Assembly: GCA_050116035.1 (NCBI GenBank)
Contig: JASFPJ010000104.1
Coordinates: forward strand, 1-10,049
Length of the DNA stretch: 10,049 bases
Direction of reading: 5' to 3'
Source: SOIA01 sp050116035
GTDB taxonomy: Bacteria; Acidobacteriota; Aminicenantia; Aminicenantales; Aminicenantaceae
The notes below the pieces were generated by a model. It was not told the origin of the DNA. It was given only the letters and a program-made list of their open reading frames with translations, and did not search any database. The position numbers were made by a program, and so were the translations under genes. This document shows, in pieces, positions 1-6,294 of this stretch. The stretch's first letter is position 1, and the number at the start of each line of letters is the position of its first letter.

Positions 1-38
1 CTGGCTTTTCAAATTAGGAAATGTTAAATGTTAAGATG

Positions 39-94
39 CGACCCCTTGTTTCGACCCCTTGTTTTCGACCCCTTGTTTTCGACCCCTTGTTTTC
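39..94. repeat. Four-copy 14-bp tandem repeat upstream of the symporter promoter
   Basis: The unit CGACCCCTTGTTTT occurs four times head to tail (39-51, lacking one T; 52-65; 66-79; 80-93), with no spacers. It ends five bases before the -35 box of the symporter promoter. The 14-bp period is not an integral number of helical turns, so the copies would face different sides of the helix. The array could be a binding array for a regulator, a slippage-prone tract, or the remnant of a mobile-element end. The sequence does not decide between these. Just to its left ATGTTAA is also doubled (21-34). Confidence 0.9.
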
Positions 95-98
95 AAGC

Positions 99-127
99 TA
101 GACCTAACTGTTATCCACTGCTATAAT
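99..127 (+). promoter_or_regulatory. Sigma70-type promoter of the AGCS symporter gene
   Basis: A -35 box TAGACC (99-104, 4/6 match) is followed by a 17-bp spacer and a perfect -10 box TATAAT (122-127). Transcription would start near 134, giving a leader of only about 23 nt, too short for a riboswitch. GGAG at 149-152 is the likely ribosome-binding site, four bases before the ATG. Confidence 0.7.
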
Positions 128-156
128 AGGGGAAATTTTTTTAGGATTGGAGCATT

Positions 157-1506
157 ATGGAAGGCGAAATTCTCAAGATATTAACCGCAATAAGAGATTT
201 TATCTGGGGGCTTCCTCTCATTATTCTCCTGGTCGGAACAGGCATTTTCCTGACCATCCGATTGAAGGGGCTTCAAATCAGAGGTCTTTTTTACTCACTC
301 TATTTAGCCATCATCAAAAGAAAAGAAGATGATGAACATGAAGGCGATATCTCCCACTTCCAGGCCTTGATGACAGCATTGGCCGCCACCGTCGGAACCG
401 GGAATATAGTCGGTGTTGCCGTGGCTATCGCTTCTGGAGGGCCCGGGGCTCTGTTCTGGATGTGGGTCACCGGGATATTCGGAATGGCCACCAAGTACGC
501 TGAAGCTGTTCTGGCCATAAAATACAGAGAAGTGGATGACTTCGGGACAATGAGTGGGGGGCCAATGTACTACATCTCCAAGGGATTGGGCTGGAAATGG
601 CTCGGGACTCTCTTTGCCGTCTTCGCAGCCATCGCCGCTTTTGGAATAGGAAACATGGTCCAATCCAATTCAGTCGCTTATGGCGTGAAAACAACCATCG
701 GTATCCCGAACTGGATAACAGGAATCATCCTGGCCGCACTCACAGGCATGGTCGTCCTCGGCGGAATCAAGAGTATTGCCAGAGTCACTCAGGTCCTCGT
801 GCCTTTTATGATAATCATTTATATCATCGCCGCATTGACCATCCTTTTCCTCAACATCTCCTCCATCCCGCAAATTTTCGTCCTCATCTTCAAACACGCG
901 TTCACACCCACAGCGGCTGCAGGAGGATTTCTCGGGGCAACAGTGATGCAAACGATGCGCCATGGAGTATCCAAGGGCGTCTTTTCCAATGAGTCCGGAT
1001 TGGGTTCGGCCCCAATAGCGGCTGCCGCAGCCAAGACTCCCAATCCGGTTAAACAGGCTCTGGTTTCGATGACGCAGACTTTCATCGACACTCTCGTGGT
1101 CTGCACTATGACCGGAGTGGTGCTCATCTTCAGCGGCCTCTGGAGCTCTGGCATCAAAGGGGCAGAGCTCACAGCCAATGCTTTCGATAAATTCTTCCCA
1201 CTAGGGATAGGAGAATACATTGTCACTTTCACACTGATATTTTTTGCCTATTCCACCATCCTCGGATGGTGCTACTACGGGGAAAAATCCATCGAATATT
1301 TATTCACAGAAAAGGCGGTGAAAATCTACCGGATCGTCTTTGTCATCTTCGTCGCCATAGGCACAACCCTAAAACTCGAAACGGTCTGGAGAGTATCGGA
1401 TATCATGAACGGATTGATGGCTTTCCCGAACCTGGTGGGCCTCCTCGGTCTCAGCGCAGTCATTGTCTCAGAAACAAACATATACTTCTATAAAAAAAGA
1501 AGTTAG
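157..1506 (+). CDS. Sodium:alanine/glycine symporter, AGCS family
   Basis: This is an inner-membrane carrier that takes up alanine or glycine with Na+ (AGCS family, DagA/AlsT type). At 449 aa it has the usual family length. The chain is very hydrophobic, with about ten likely membrane helices. Family hallmarks are visible in order: VGTGNI at residues 79-84 followed by the glycine-rich GGPGALFW at 94-101; SGGPMYYI at 133-140; FSNESGLGSAPIAA at 276-289; and GWCYYGEK at 370-377. A charged cytosolic loop (KRKEDDEHEGD) spans 54-64. The ATG at 157 has a GGAG site and lies just behind a TATAAT promoter. mgtE begins 71 nt downstream but has its own candidate promoter, so this is probably a single-gene unit. 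No hairpin terminator is visible after the stop. Family assignment is secure; the exact substrate (alanine, glycine or both) cannot be read from the sequence. Confidence 0.95.
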   Translation: MEGEILKILTAIRDFIWGLPLIILLVGTGIFLTIRLKGLQIRGLFYSLYLAIIKRKEDDEHEGDISHFQALMTALAATVGTGNIVGVAVAIASGGPGALFWMWVTGIFGMATKYAEAVLAIKYREVDDFGTMSGGPMYYISKGLGWKWLGTLFAVFAAIAAFGIGNMVQSNSVAYGVKTTIGIPNWITGIILAALTGMVVLGGIKSIARVTQVLVPFMIIIYIIAALTILFLNISSIPQIFVLIFKHAFTPTAAAGGFLGATVMQTMRHGVSKGVFSNESGLGSAPIAAAAAKTPNPVKQALVSMTQTFIDTLVVCTMTGVVLIFSGLWSSGIKGAELTANAFDKFFPLGIGEYIVTFTLIFFAYSTILGWCYYGEKSIEYLFTEKAVKIYRIVFVIFVAIGTTLKLETVWRVSDIMNGLMAFPNLVGLLGLSAVIVSETNIYFYKKRS

Positions 1507-1521
1507 ACTGTTCGCCTTTCA

Positions 1522-1550
1522 TTTACACATCTTAAGTTTTATGCTATGGT
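1522..1550 (+). promoter_or_regulatory. Candidate extended -10 promoter for mgtE-recO
   Basis: A -35 box TTTACA (1522-1527, 5/6) is separated by exactly 17 bp from TATGGT (1545-1550, 4/6). TGC just upstream of the -10 (1542-1544) gives the extended -10 TGn motif. The predicted leader is about 20 nt, so there is no room for a Mg2+-sensing M-box riboswitch. The ribosome-binding site is AGAGGA at 1567-1572. Confidence 0.55.
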
Positions 1551-1577
1551 TGAGGACGATAAATCTAGAGGAATAAA

Positions 1578-2936
1578 ATGCGAGTACAGCCTCTCAGGAT
1601 AGTCATCAGTTCAGTTCGAAAATTCATTAACATGGGGGCCCTCTCCCGCCTGTGGAACCTGGTAAAGAACTTCCATGCGGCCGACATCTCTTCTCTGATG
1701 AACCACTTGATTTTTAGAGAAAGACTCATTCTCTTCAACGTTCTCTTCGATCAAGACAAGGAAAAGACCGGGGAAGTGCTGAGCGAGTTGGAACCTGAAG
1801 ACGCGGCCCCGATTCTACAAGAACTTCATTTAAACCAGATCACAGAGCTTTTCCAGATCATTCCCTCCGATGACGCGGCCCCGATCCTCGAGCTCCTCCC
1901 TGATGAGATGAAAAACTCCGTCCTGGCTGCTATGGAGGAGAAGCCTTCAGAAGATGTCAAAGAGCTTCTCCTCTACGAAGAGGAAACTGCCGGCCGAATC
2001 ATGTCCCCAGACTTTTATGCTCTGGACCACAACACCAATGTCTCCGATGCCATCACGGCCATGCAGCTCGAGAGAGATGTGGAATCTGCATTTTATCTCT
2101 ACACAATAGATGAAAAGAATCGACTGGTGGGAGTCGTCTCCTTGAGACAGCTTCTCTTTGCGCGTCCGAATACGAAGCTCAAAGAGATCATGACCAAAGA
2201 TGTCATAAGCGTTCATCCCGAAACAGACCAGGAAGAAGTGGCCCGCTATGTCGCAGATTACAATCTCGTCGCCATTCCTGTGGTTGACTCCGAGAGTACT
2301 CTTGTCGGTGTTGTCACTGTCGATGACGTCATCGACGTCATAGAGGAAGAGGCCACCGAAGATATGTATAAAATGGTCTCCCTGGATACGACGGACAGAA
2401 TCCAGGACAGCGCCTTTAAATCCATTAAAAAGAGAATTCCTTTTCTCTTGTTCAGCCTTATCACTGCATCTCTGGCTCCATTGGTCGTCCACTATTTTGA
2501 AGGCACCATTGAGCAATTCGTCAAGCTCGTCGTCTTTTTACCTCTTGTTATGGCTCTCGGAGGAGTGGCGGGAAACCAGACCATAGCCATCATTGTCAGG
2601 GAAATCGCCATCGGTCAGGCTGAGTGGGTCGGAGCCAGGAAAGCCCTGTTCAAAGAAATCATGGTTGGAATCGGCAACGGCATCATCATCGGAGCCATCC
2701 TGGGTGGATTTTCCTATCTTCTCATCAAAAATCCCTATCTTGGCCTCATCTTGGGCCTGGCCATCATCATCAACTTGTTCGTTGCCGCCCTGGTCGGCAC
2801 CCTCATCCCATTAGTCTTGAAATTACTCCGATTGGACCCAGCGCTGGGGTCGGTCAATCTGCTCACGATGTGCACGGATTCCATTGGCGCCCTCACCTTT
2901 CTCGGTCTCGGAACTCTCTTCCTGAGTAAACTCTGA
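1578..2936 (+). CDS. mgtE: Magnesium transporter/channel MgtE
   Basis: MgtE forms a dimeric Mg2+ channel in the inner membrane that is closed by Mg2+ binding to its cytosolic part. The 452-aa protein shows the full family layout. It has an acidic helical-repeat N domain (about 30-135, with the internal repeat DAAPIL at 75-80 and 99-104), then two CBS domains (about 141-197 and 204-258). A linking plug helix (about 260-283) leads into five membrane helices from 287 to the end. Signature residues of the pore part are present: GGVAGNQT at 328-335, DPA at 420-422, and the conserved acidic residue in LLTMCTD (D434). The ATG at 1578 is chosen because AGAGGA lies six bases upstream; ATG 1632 (Met19) has no such site and would start right at the N domain. 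recO follows after 10 nt, suggesting co-transcription. With so short a leader, control is probably by channel gating, not by a riboswitch. Confidence 0.97.
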   Translation: MRVQPLRIVISSVRKFINMGALSRLWNLVKNFHAADISSLMNHLIFRERLILFNVLFDQDKEKTGEVLSELEPEDAAPILQELHLNQITELFQIIPSDDAAPILELLPDEMKNSVLAAMEEKPSEDVKELLLYEEETAGRIMSPDFYALDHNTNVSDAITAMQLERDVESAFYLYTIDEKNRLVGVVSLRQLLFARPNTKLKEIMTKDVISVHPETDQEEVARYVADYNLVAIPVVDSESTLVGVVTVDDVIDVIEEEATEDMYKMVSLDTTDRIQDSAFKSIKKRIPFLLFSLITASLAPLVVHYFEGTIEQFVKLVVFLPLVMALGGVAGNQTIAIIVREIAIGQAEWVGARKALFKEIMVGIGNGIIIGAILGGFSYLLIKNPYLGLILGLAIIINLFVAALVGTLIPLVLKLLRLDPALGSVNLLTMCTDSIGALTFLGLGTLFLSKL

Positions 2937-2946
2937 TTAACTATCC

Positions 2947-3678
2947 ATGCCTCGCGAACAAACCGAAGCCATAGTTCTCCGAACTTATAATGTGGGAGAG
3001 CAAGACAAGATCGTCGTCTTTTTTTCCAGAGACAGGGGAATCATTAAGGGAGTCGCCAAAGGCGCTCGAAAATTTGGCAACCGTTTCGGAAGCAGTCTCG
3101 AACCTCTCTCACTCGTCAAAACTTACTATTATGAAAAAGAAGGAAAAGACCTGGTCACAGTGAGTAGCTGTGACCTTGTTGAATCTTTTTTCGAACTCCA
3201 GAATGTGCCTGATGTCTCTTTCACGTTAAGCTATTTCGCCGAGCTCATACAAGAATTTTCTCCAGCACTCGTAAAAGATGACAAACTCTACAGGCTTTTG
3301 CTCACCATCCTCCGCACGCTCACAAAAGGAGGAGACCTGAATTTTTTATCCAGGTATTTTGAGGCCTGGCTCCTTAAAATCAACGGAGTGCTCCCTGATT
3401 TGAGTCGATGCAAAAAGTGCGGCAAGTCCTTTATTCATTCCGGATGGCTATCGCCCAAAAAAGACGGCGTTTATTGTGACCGCTGTGCATCATTTAAAAA
3501 AGAAAAAGTCGAGCCTGATTTAGACGCTTTTATCCAGTGGATAAAAAAAAATCCGCCTCCAGAAAAAGGGCCTCTTCCATTTTCTGCTGAGCAGCTGGAC
3601 ACAATCAAAAGATCGCTCAAGGAGATGATCGTTTTCCATCTCGAAAGAGAGCCTAAAACGCTTCGCTACCTCCCTTAG
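2947..3678 (+). CDS. recO: DNA repair protein RecO
   Basis: RecO works with RecF and RecR to load RecA on SSB-coated single-stranded DNA in the RecF repair pathway. The 243-aa product has the family's normal length. It opens with the typical OB-fold start (TEAIVLRTYNVGEQDKIVV, residues 6-24; then RGIIKGVAKGARK at 30-42). An alpha-helical middle and a four-cysteine zinc site follow (C155 and C158 in CKKC; C177 and C180 in CDRC). The start is only 10 nt after the mgtE stop and has no evident Shine-Dalgarno sequence, so translation is probably coupled to mgtE. The last base of the TAG stop is also the first base of the MITE-like inverted repeat. That insertion therefore sits at the very end of the gene, yet the C-terminus looks intact. 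Confidence 0.96.
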   Translation: MPREQTEAIVLRTYNVGEQDKIVVFFSRDRGIIKGVAKGARKFGNRFGSSLEPLSLVKTYYYEKEGKDLVTVSSCDLVESFFELQNVPDVSFTLSYFAELIQEFSPALVKDDKLYRLLLTILRTLTKGGDLNFLSRYFEAWLLKINGVLPDLSRCKKCGKSFIHSGWLSPKKDGVYCDRCASFKKEKVEPDLDAFIQWIKKNPPPEKGPLPFSAEQLDTIKRSLKEMIVFHLEREPKTLRYLP

Positions 3679-3797
3679 GGGACGTTCCCCAAGGTACTAC
3701 CTTAGAACAATAAATCCATCCACACCAAAACTATTCACACATGACTGGCAATATAAAGGATTTAAAGTGCTAAGGTGGCACCTTGGGGAACGTCCCC
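3678..3797. mobile_element. 120-bp MITE/REP-like element with double-hairpin inverted ends
   Basis: Two 28-bp arms (3678-3705 and 3770-3797) are inverted copies of each other with only two mismatches, around a 64-bp centre with no ORF. Each arm is itself two small hairpins in a row: GGGGA-CGT-TCCCC and AAGGT-ACT-ACCTT on the left, with AAGGT-GGC-ACCTT and GGGGA-ACG-TCCCC on the right. Both mismatches fall in the AAGGT loop, so every stem is preserved. It encodes no transposase and would have to be moved in trans. Small hairpins near the ends recall REP/RAYT or IS200/IS605-type systems, but this is an analogy, not an identification. Flanking CTTA (3674-3677) and ATCTTTCC (3798-3805) recur at the second element at 6062-6294. 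Transcribed, the long stem might also stabilise or end the mgtE-recO mRNA. Confidence 0.85.
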
Positions 3798-3817
3798 ATC
3801 TTTCCATCTTTTTTATA

Positions 3818-3845
3818 TTGATTTTTTAGCGGAAAAGAATAAACT
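3818..3845 (+). promoter_or_regulatory. Weak candidate promoter for the CHC2 zinc-finger gene
   Basis: TTGATT (3818-3823, 4/6) and TAAACT (3840-3845, 4/6) are 16 bp apart. TATTAT (3845-3850) is a better -10 by itself but has no -35 at a good distance. A promoter is expected here because the gene lies downstream of the inserted element, but the boxes are not strong. Confidence 0.3.
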
Positions 3846-3884
3846 ATTATTCTTCCATAGGCACACTATGTGAAAGGAGACGAT

Positions 3885-4388
3885 ATGAGCCAATGTAAAA
3901 TTTGCGGTAAAGAGATTGATGAGAAGAATCCTTATTTTGTCCTCTCTTTCAATAAAGAAGCCACCGAAGAAGGAAAGAAAAAAACAATCCATTCTGAAGA
4001 AGGGGCCACCATCTGTGAAGAATGCGGCAACGAAGGCCTGTCCTCAGTCCTCAGGAATCTCAAGCTCATCAATGACGCCGATACAGAGCTAAATGAAAAA
4101 ATGAAATCACTGGAAAAATCTGTCGATATGCTGGAGTTGATGAAGGAGTATGGTATTTCCGGAGAAAAAGCCGGCACAAAGAACCAGTATCTCGCGAAAT
4201 GTCCTTTTCACAATCAGGAGGCCTCCTTTTTGATCGATGCCAAGAATAAAGAATACTTCTGTTTGTGCGAAGGATTAAAAGGAGATATCTTCAGCTTCGT
4301 CATCAACTACGATAGAGACGTTGAATATAAACACACGACTTTGAAGCAAGCTGTCGACCACTTGATGGAGAAATTCCCCACTCAATAA
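3885..4388 (+). CDS. Small two-zinc-site protein with a DnaG-type CHC2 finger
   Basis: A soluble 167-aa protein of unknown function. An N-terminal four-cysteine site (C4/C7 in CKIC and C44/C47 in CEEC) is followed by a charged, probably helical or coiled linker (about 55-92). A C-terminal segment resembles the CHC2 zinc finger of DnaG primase: KCPFHNQEASFLI at 105-117, then FCLCEGLKGDIFSF at 125-138. The usual CHC2 pattern is C-x2-H ... C-x2-C; here the second pair is C126-x-C128, so the last ligand is moved by one residue. There is no TOPRIM catalytic domain, so it cannot be a primase alone. It may bind single-stranded DNA or RNA, but that is inference. ATG 3885 is chosen over the in-frame GTG at 3870 because AAAGGAGA (3873-3880) ends four bases upstream of it. 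It stands alone between a repeat element and a separately promoted gene. Confidence 0.8.
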   Translation: MSQCKICGKEIDEKNPYFVLSFNKEATEEGKKKTIHSEEGATICEECGNEGLSSVLRNLKLINDADTELNEKMKSLEKSVDMLELMKEYGISGEKAGTKNQYLAKCPFHNQEASFLIDAKNKEYFCLCEGLKGDIFSFVINYDRDVEYKHTTLKQAVDHLMEKFPTQ

Positions 4389-4479
4389 CCTTCGAATTTC
4401 TTCCCCAAATCATCCCCTTTTTCCCTCTTCAACACTTACGCAAGAAATTGCAAACAATGGAAAAAGGTCTTATTTTTCC

Positions 4480-4508
4480 TTGAAATTCAAATTTTTTTAT
4501 GTTATAGG
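4480..4508 (+). promoter_or_regulatory. Extended -10 promoter of the AMIN/PKD/barrel gene
   Basis: TTGAAA (4480-4485, 4/6 match) is followed after 17 bp by TATAGG (4503-4508, 4/6), with TGT immediately before it (4500-4502) as an extended -10 element. The predicted start near 4515 leaves a leader of about 43 nt. It also rules out translation from the in-frame codon at 4480. Confidence 0.55.
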
Positions 4509-4557
4509 TTACCAAAAAGGTAAAAAAATCAATATCTTGCATGAATGGAGGAGGCGG

Positions 4558-5991
4558 ATGATTAAGAAAAAGATCCTAATATCCTCATTTCTGCTTTTAC
4601 TCACCTTTTCTTTTACAGGAATTGCATTCTCGCAGCAAGGCACGCTAGAAAGAATTGTCGTGACTCCTCTTGGAGATACTCTGGAAGTGAAGATATTTCT
4701 GAGTCCGTACACTTACCATCGTCAATTCAGACTCTACAACCCGAGTCGAATCGGAATTGATTTCTTCAATGTCAGAAGCATCAGTGCCTCCCGCAATATT
4801 GATGTGAGTGTTCTGGGAATAAAATCCATCAGTGTCTCCACTTTAGGCACCAACGTAGCTCGAGTCATTTTTTATGTCGAGGATGAATTCCCTCCTTATA
4901 TCACTGAGAAATTCGTCGGTGGTCTCAAAATTGTGTTCTGGACAGAGGAAGAACCCCCTATGGTCGAAGAAAAAGTAGAAATCACAGTCGAAAAAGTAGA
5001 GGATGCCATTTGCGACATAAAGGTCCAACCTACTCGGGCGAATCCGGACGATCCTATCTTCATTGACATGAGCGGCTCTCAGTATGCTGAATCTATGGTC
5101 GTCGAAGTTTTTGATCCGGAAGGAGCTAAAATCGCCTCCAAAGAGCTCTTCCCTGAGTCTCCCCAGTGGGAAGTCAATTTGGATAGATCCGGTGAATATG
5201 CTTTTAAGGGAAAAGCCTTCAACATCGAGGGAAAGGCCTCAGAAAATCCCTGTGAAGCCTCAGTCTTCATCAATTTCCCTCCCTCCTCCAATCTGGAATG
5301 CCGCAAATGTGAAGGCACAGTCGGAAAGAAAATAGTCCTGGATGCTTCTGGATCCACTGACCCCGACGGAGAGGTGGTCCAGGTCGATTTCGAGATAATC
5401 GATGAAGAGGGAACCCTGGTGGATAGGTTTGCAGATACCGAAATGCCCTTTACTTGGGAAAAGGCTTTTGATAAGAAAGGCATCTATTCAGTAACAGCAG
5501 TGGCTACGGATGACCTGGGTTCCATCTCTGAGCCCTCCATGGTCGATGTGAGGATCAAACAGAAAAAAATGCGCTTCCTGTTTGACGTCGGTGCGCTCGC
5601 TGCCCGAGGAGGCGGAACCTATGTCGGGTATGGCGTAGGCCGCGCTGGCATTCTGTATAAGCTCTCAAAAAACTTTGATGTGATCCTGGCGGGCGGTGGT
5701 GCATACACGCCTGTTGATTCCGCTCCCTGGGAACAGCAATTCTTCACCGGAACCCTGATATTCAACATGCGTGCCGGCCCAATTTTCATCGGATTGGGTG
5801 GTGCGTACACCACGCGATACAAAACGACCATCCAGAATGACTACGGCGAGGTCATTACCAACGTCGGGTTTGACCTGTTCGGCATGTCCAGAACCACTAT
5901 CTCAATCTTTCTCGAGGCATCAGGACCCCCAATAGACCTTTCCATCCAGGATAATCATAAGTTAGTGCTCGGCTTCAGACTGCTCTTTTAA
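4558..5991 (+). CDS. Secreted AMIN-Ig/PKD protein with C-terminal outer-membrane barrel
   Basis: A 477-aa envelope protein, not assigned to a named family. Residues 1-25 form a signal peptide (MIKKK, a hydrophobic core, cleavage likely after AFS). Residues 28-128 have the pattern of an AMIN domain (RLYNPSRIGIDF at 58-69, ARVIFYV at 101-107). That domain occurs in amidases and secretin PilQ and targets proteins to peptidoglycan or the periplasm. A proline/glutamate linker leads to an Ig-like domain (about 151-240, C152 and C232 possibly bonded). A PKD-type domain follows (about 241-334: LDASGSTDPDGEV at 261-273, YSVTAVATDDLGS at 310-322). The rest (338-477) shows alternating glycine/aromatic strands and ends in phenylalanine, as outer-membrane barrels do. 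The start at 4558 is supported by GGAGGAGG at 4547-4554, the signal peptide and the upstream promoter. A strong terminator follows, so it is a single-gene unit. An anchor between outer membrane and cell wall is a reasonable guess. Confidence 0.8.
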   Translation: MIKKKILISSFLLLLTFSFTGIAFSQQGTLERIVVTPLGDTLEVKIFLSPYTYHRQFRLYNPSRIGIDFFNVRSISASRNIDVSVLGIKSISVSTLGTNVARVIFYVEDEFPPYITEKFVGGLKIVFWTEEEPPMVEEKVEITVEKVEDAICDIKVQPTRANPDDPIFIDMSGSQYAESMVVEVFDPEGAKIASKELFPESPQWEVNLDRSGEYAFKGKAFNIEGKASENPCEASVFINFPPSSNLECRKCEGTVGKKIVLDASGSTDPDGEVVQVDFEIIDEEGTLVDRFADTEMPFTWEKAFDKKGIYSVTAVATDDLGSISEPSMVDVRIKQKKMRFLFDVGALAARGGGTYVGYGVGRAGILYKLSKNFDVILAGGGAYTPVDSAPWEQQFFTGTLIFNMRAGPIFIGLGGAYTTRYKTTIQNDYGEVITNVGFDLFGMSRTTISIFLEASGPPIDLSIQDNHKLVLGFRLLF

Positions 5992-6018
5992 TCCGAGTCA
6001 GTCCTCAAGAACAATAAG

Positions 6019-6050
6019 AGGGCCGAGGAGAAATCCTCGGCCCTTTTTTT
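6019..6050 (+). terminator. Strong Rho-independent terminator
   Basis: A perfect 11-bp stem (AGGGCCGAGGA at 6019-6029 with TCCTCGGCCCT at 6034-6044) is closed by a GAAA tetraloop and runs straight into a seven-T tract (6044-6050). It lies 27 nt after the stop of the AMIN/barrel gene. On the opposite strand the hairpin is followed only by a loosely T-rich stretch, so it probably acts mainly on the plus strand. Confidence 0.95.
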
Positions 6051-6061
6051 ATTCATTATAG

Positions 6062-6294
6062 CTTAGAGGGACGTTTCCCAGGGAATAAAAGGCGGATAGG
6101 TGTTTATGCTCAGTAATTAAGTAGCACTTTTGGTGATAATGGTGAGGACAAAAGTTCCGTAGCGAGTGAAATGTGACAATCTCCTATCTTTGTCAATACG
6201 AGCGTAGCGTGGTAATCTCATAAGAAAATTTTATTTTTATTAGATTGCTTCTTCGCTTCACTCATCGCAATGACAGGGAACGTCCTATCTTTCC
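6062..6294. mobile_element. Decayed second copy of the MITE-type ends enclosing about 200 bp
   Basis: The left edge CTTAGAGGGACGTTTCCCAG (6062-6081) matches the left edge of the 3678-3797 element apart from one extra base and a couple of changes. The right edge GGGAACGTCC (6275-6284) followed by ATCTTTCC (6287-6294) matches that element's right edge, including bases outside its inverted repeat. The interior is unrelated to the first element and holds the palindrome at 6191-6275. The right edge stops exactly at the hutH stop codon. No gene is seen in this roughly 300-base gap (5992-6294). A single element with degraded ends is the simplest reading, but two independent fragments are possible. 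Confidence 0.55.
6191..6275. repeat. Imperfect palindromic repeat (TGTCA ... TGACA) nested in the hutH 3' region
   Basis: The left arm begins TGTCAATACGAGCGTAGCG and ends GTAATCTCA (6191-6220). The right arm (6242-6275) begins AGATTGCTTCTTCGCTTCAC and ends ATCGCAATGACA. Each reads as an imperfect inverted copy of the other around an AT-rich loop. The right arm resembles the palindromic TGTCATTGCGAGCG-type intergenic repeats seen in many bacterial genomes (from memory, not searched). A third partial relative, GCGAGTGAAATGTGACAATC (6162-6181), precedes it. TCCTATCTTT occurs on both sides (6182-6191 and 6283-6292). In the hutH transcript the arms could fold as a 3' stabilising or terminating structure. 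Confidence 0.65.

Noticed and set aside
39..94. CRISPR array
   Set aside because: The 14-bp units abut with no spacers, and no cas gene is present.
1507..1577. Magnesium riboswitch ahead of mgtE
   Set aside because: The whole gap is 71 bases, and the candidate promoter leaves a leader of only about 20 nt.
1947..2516. A 189-codon open frame on the minus strand inside mgtE
   Set aside because: It lies wholly antisense to a clear MgtE reading frame and has no recognisable domain. Other long overlapping frames within the symporter, hutH and tdh were dropped for the same reason.
3870..3884. GTG start for the CHC2 protein
   Set aside because: The codons that it would add contain the Shine-Dalgarno sequence AAAGGAGA that serves the ATG at 3885.
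4480..4557. A 26-residue N-terminal extension of the AMIN/barrel protein starting at 4480
   Set aside because: The extension covers the predicted -35 and -10 boxes and has no ribosome-binding site. The ATG at 4558 has GGAGGAGG upstream and starts a clean signal peptide.
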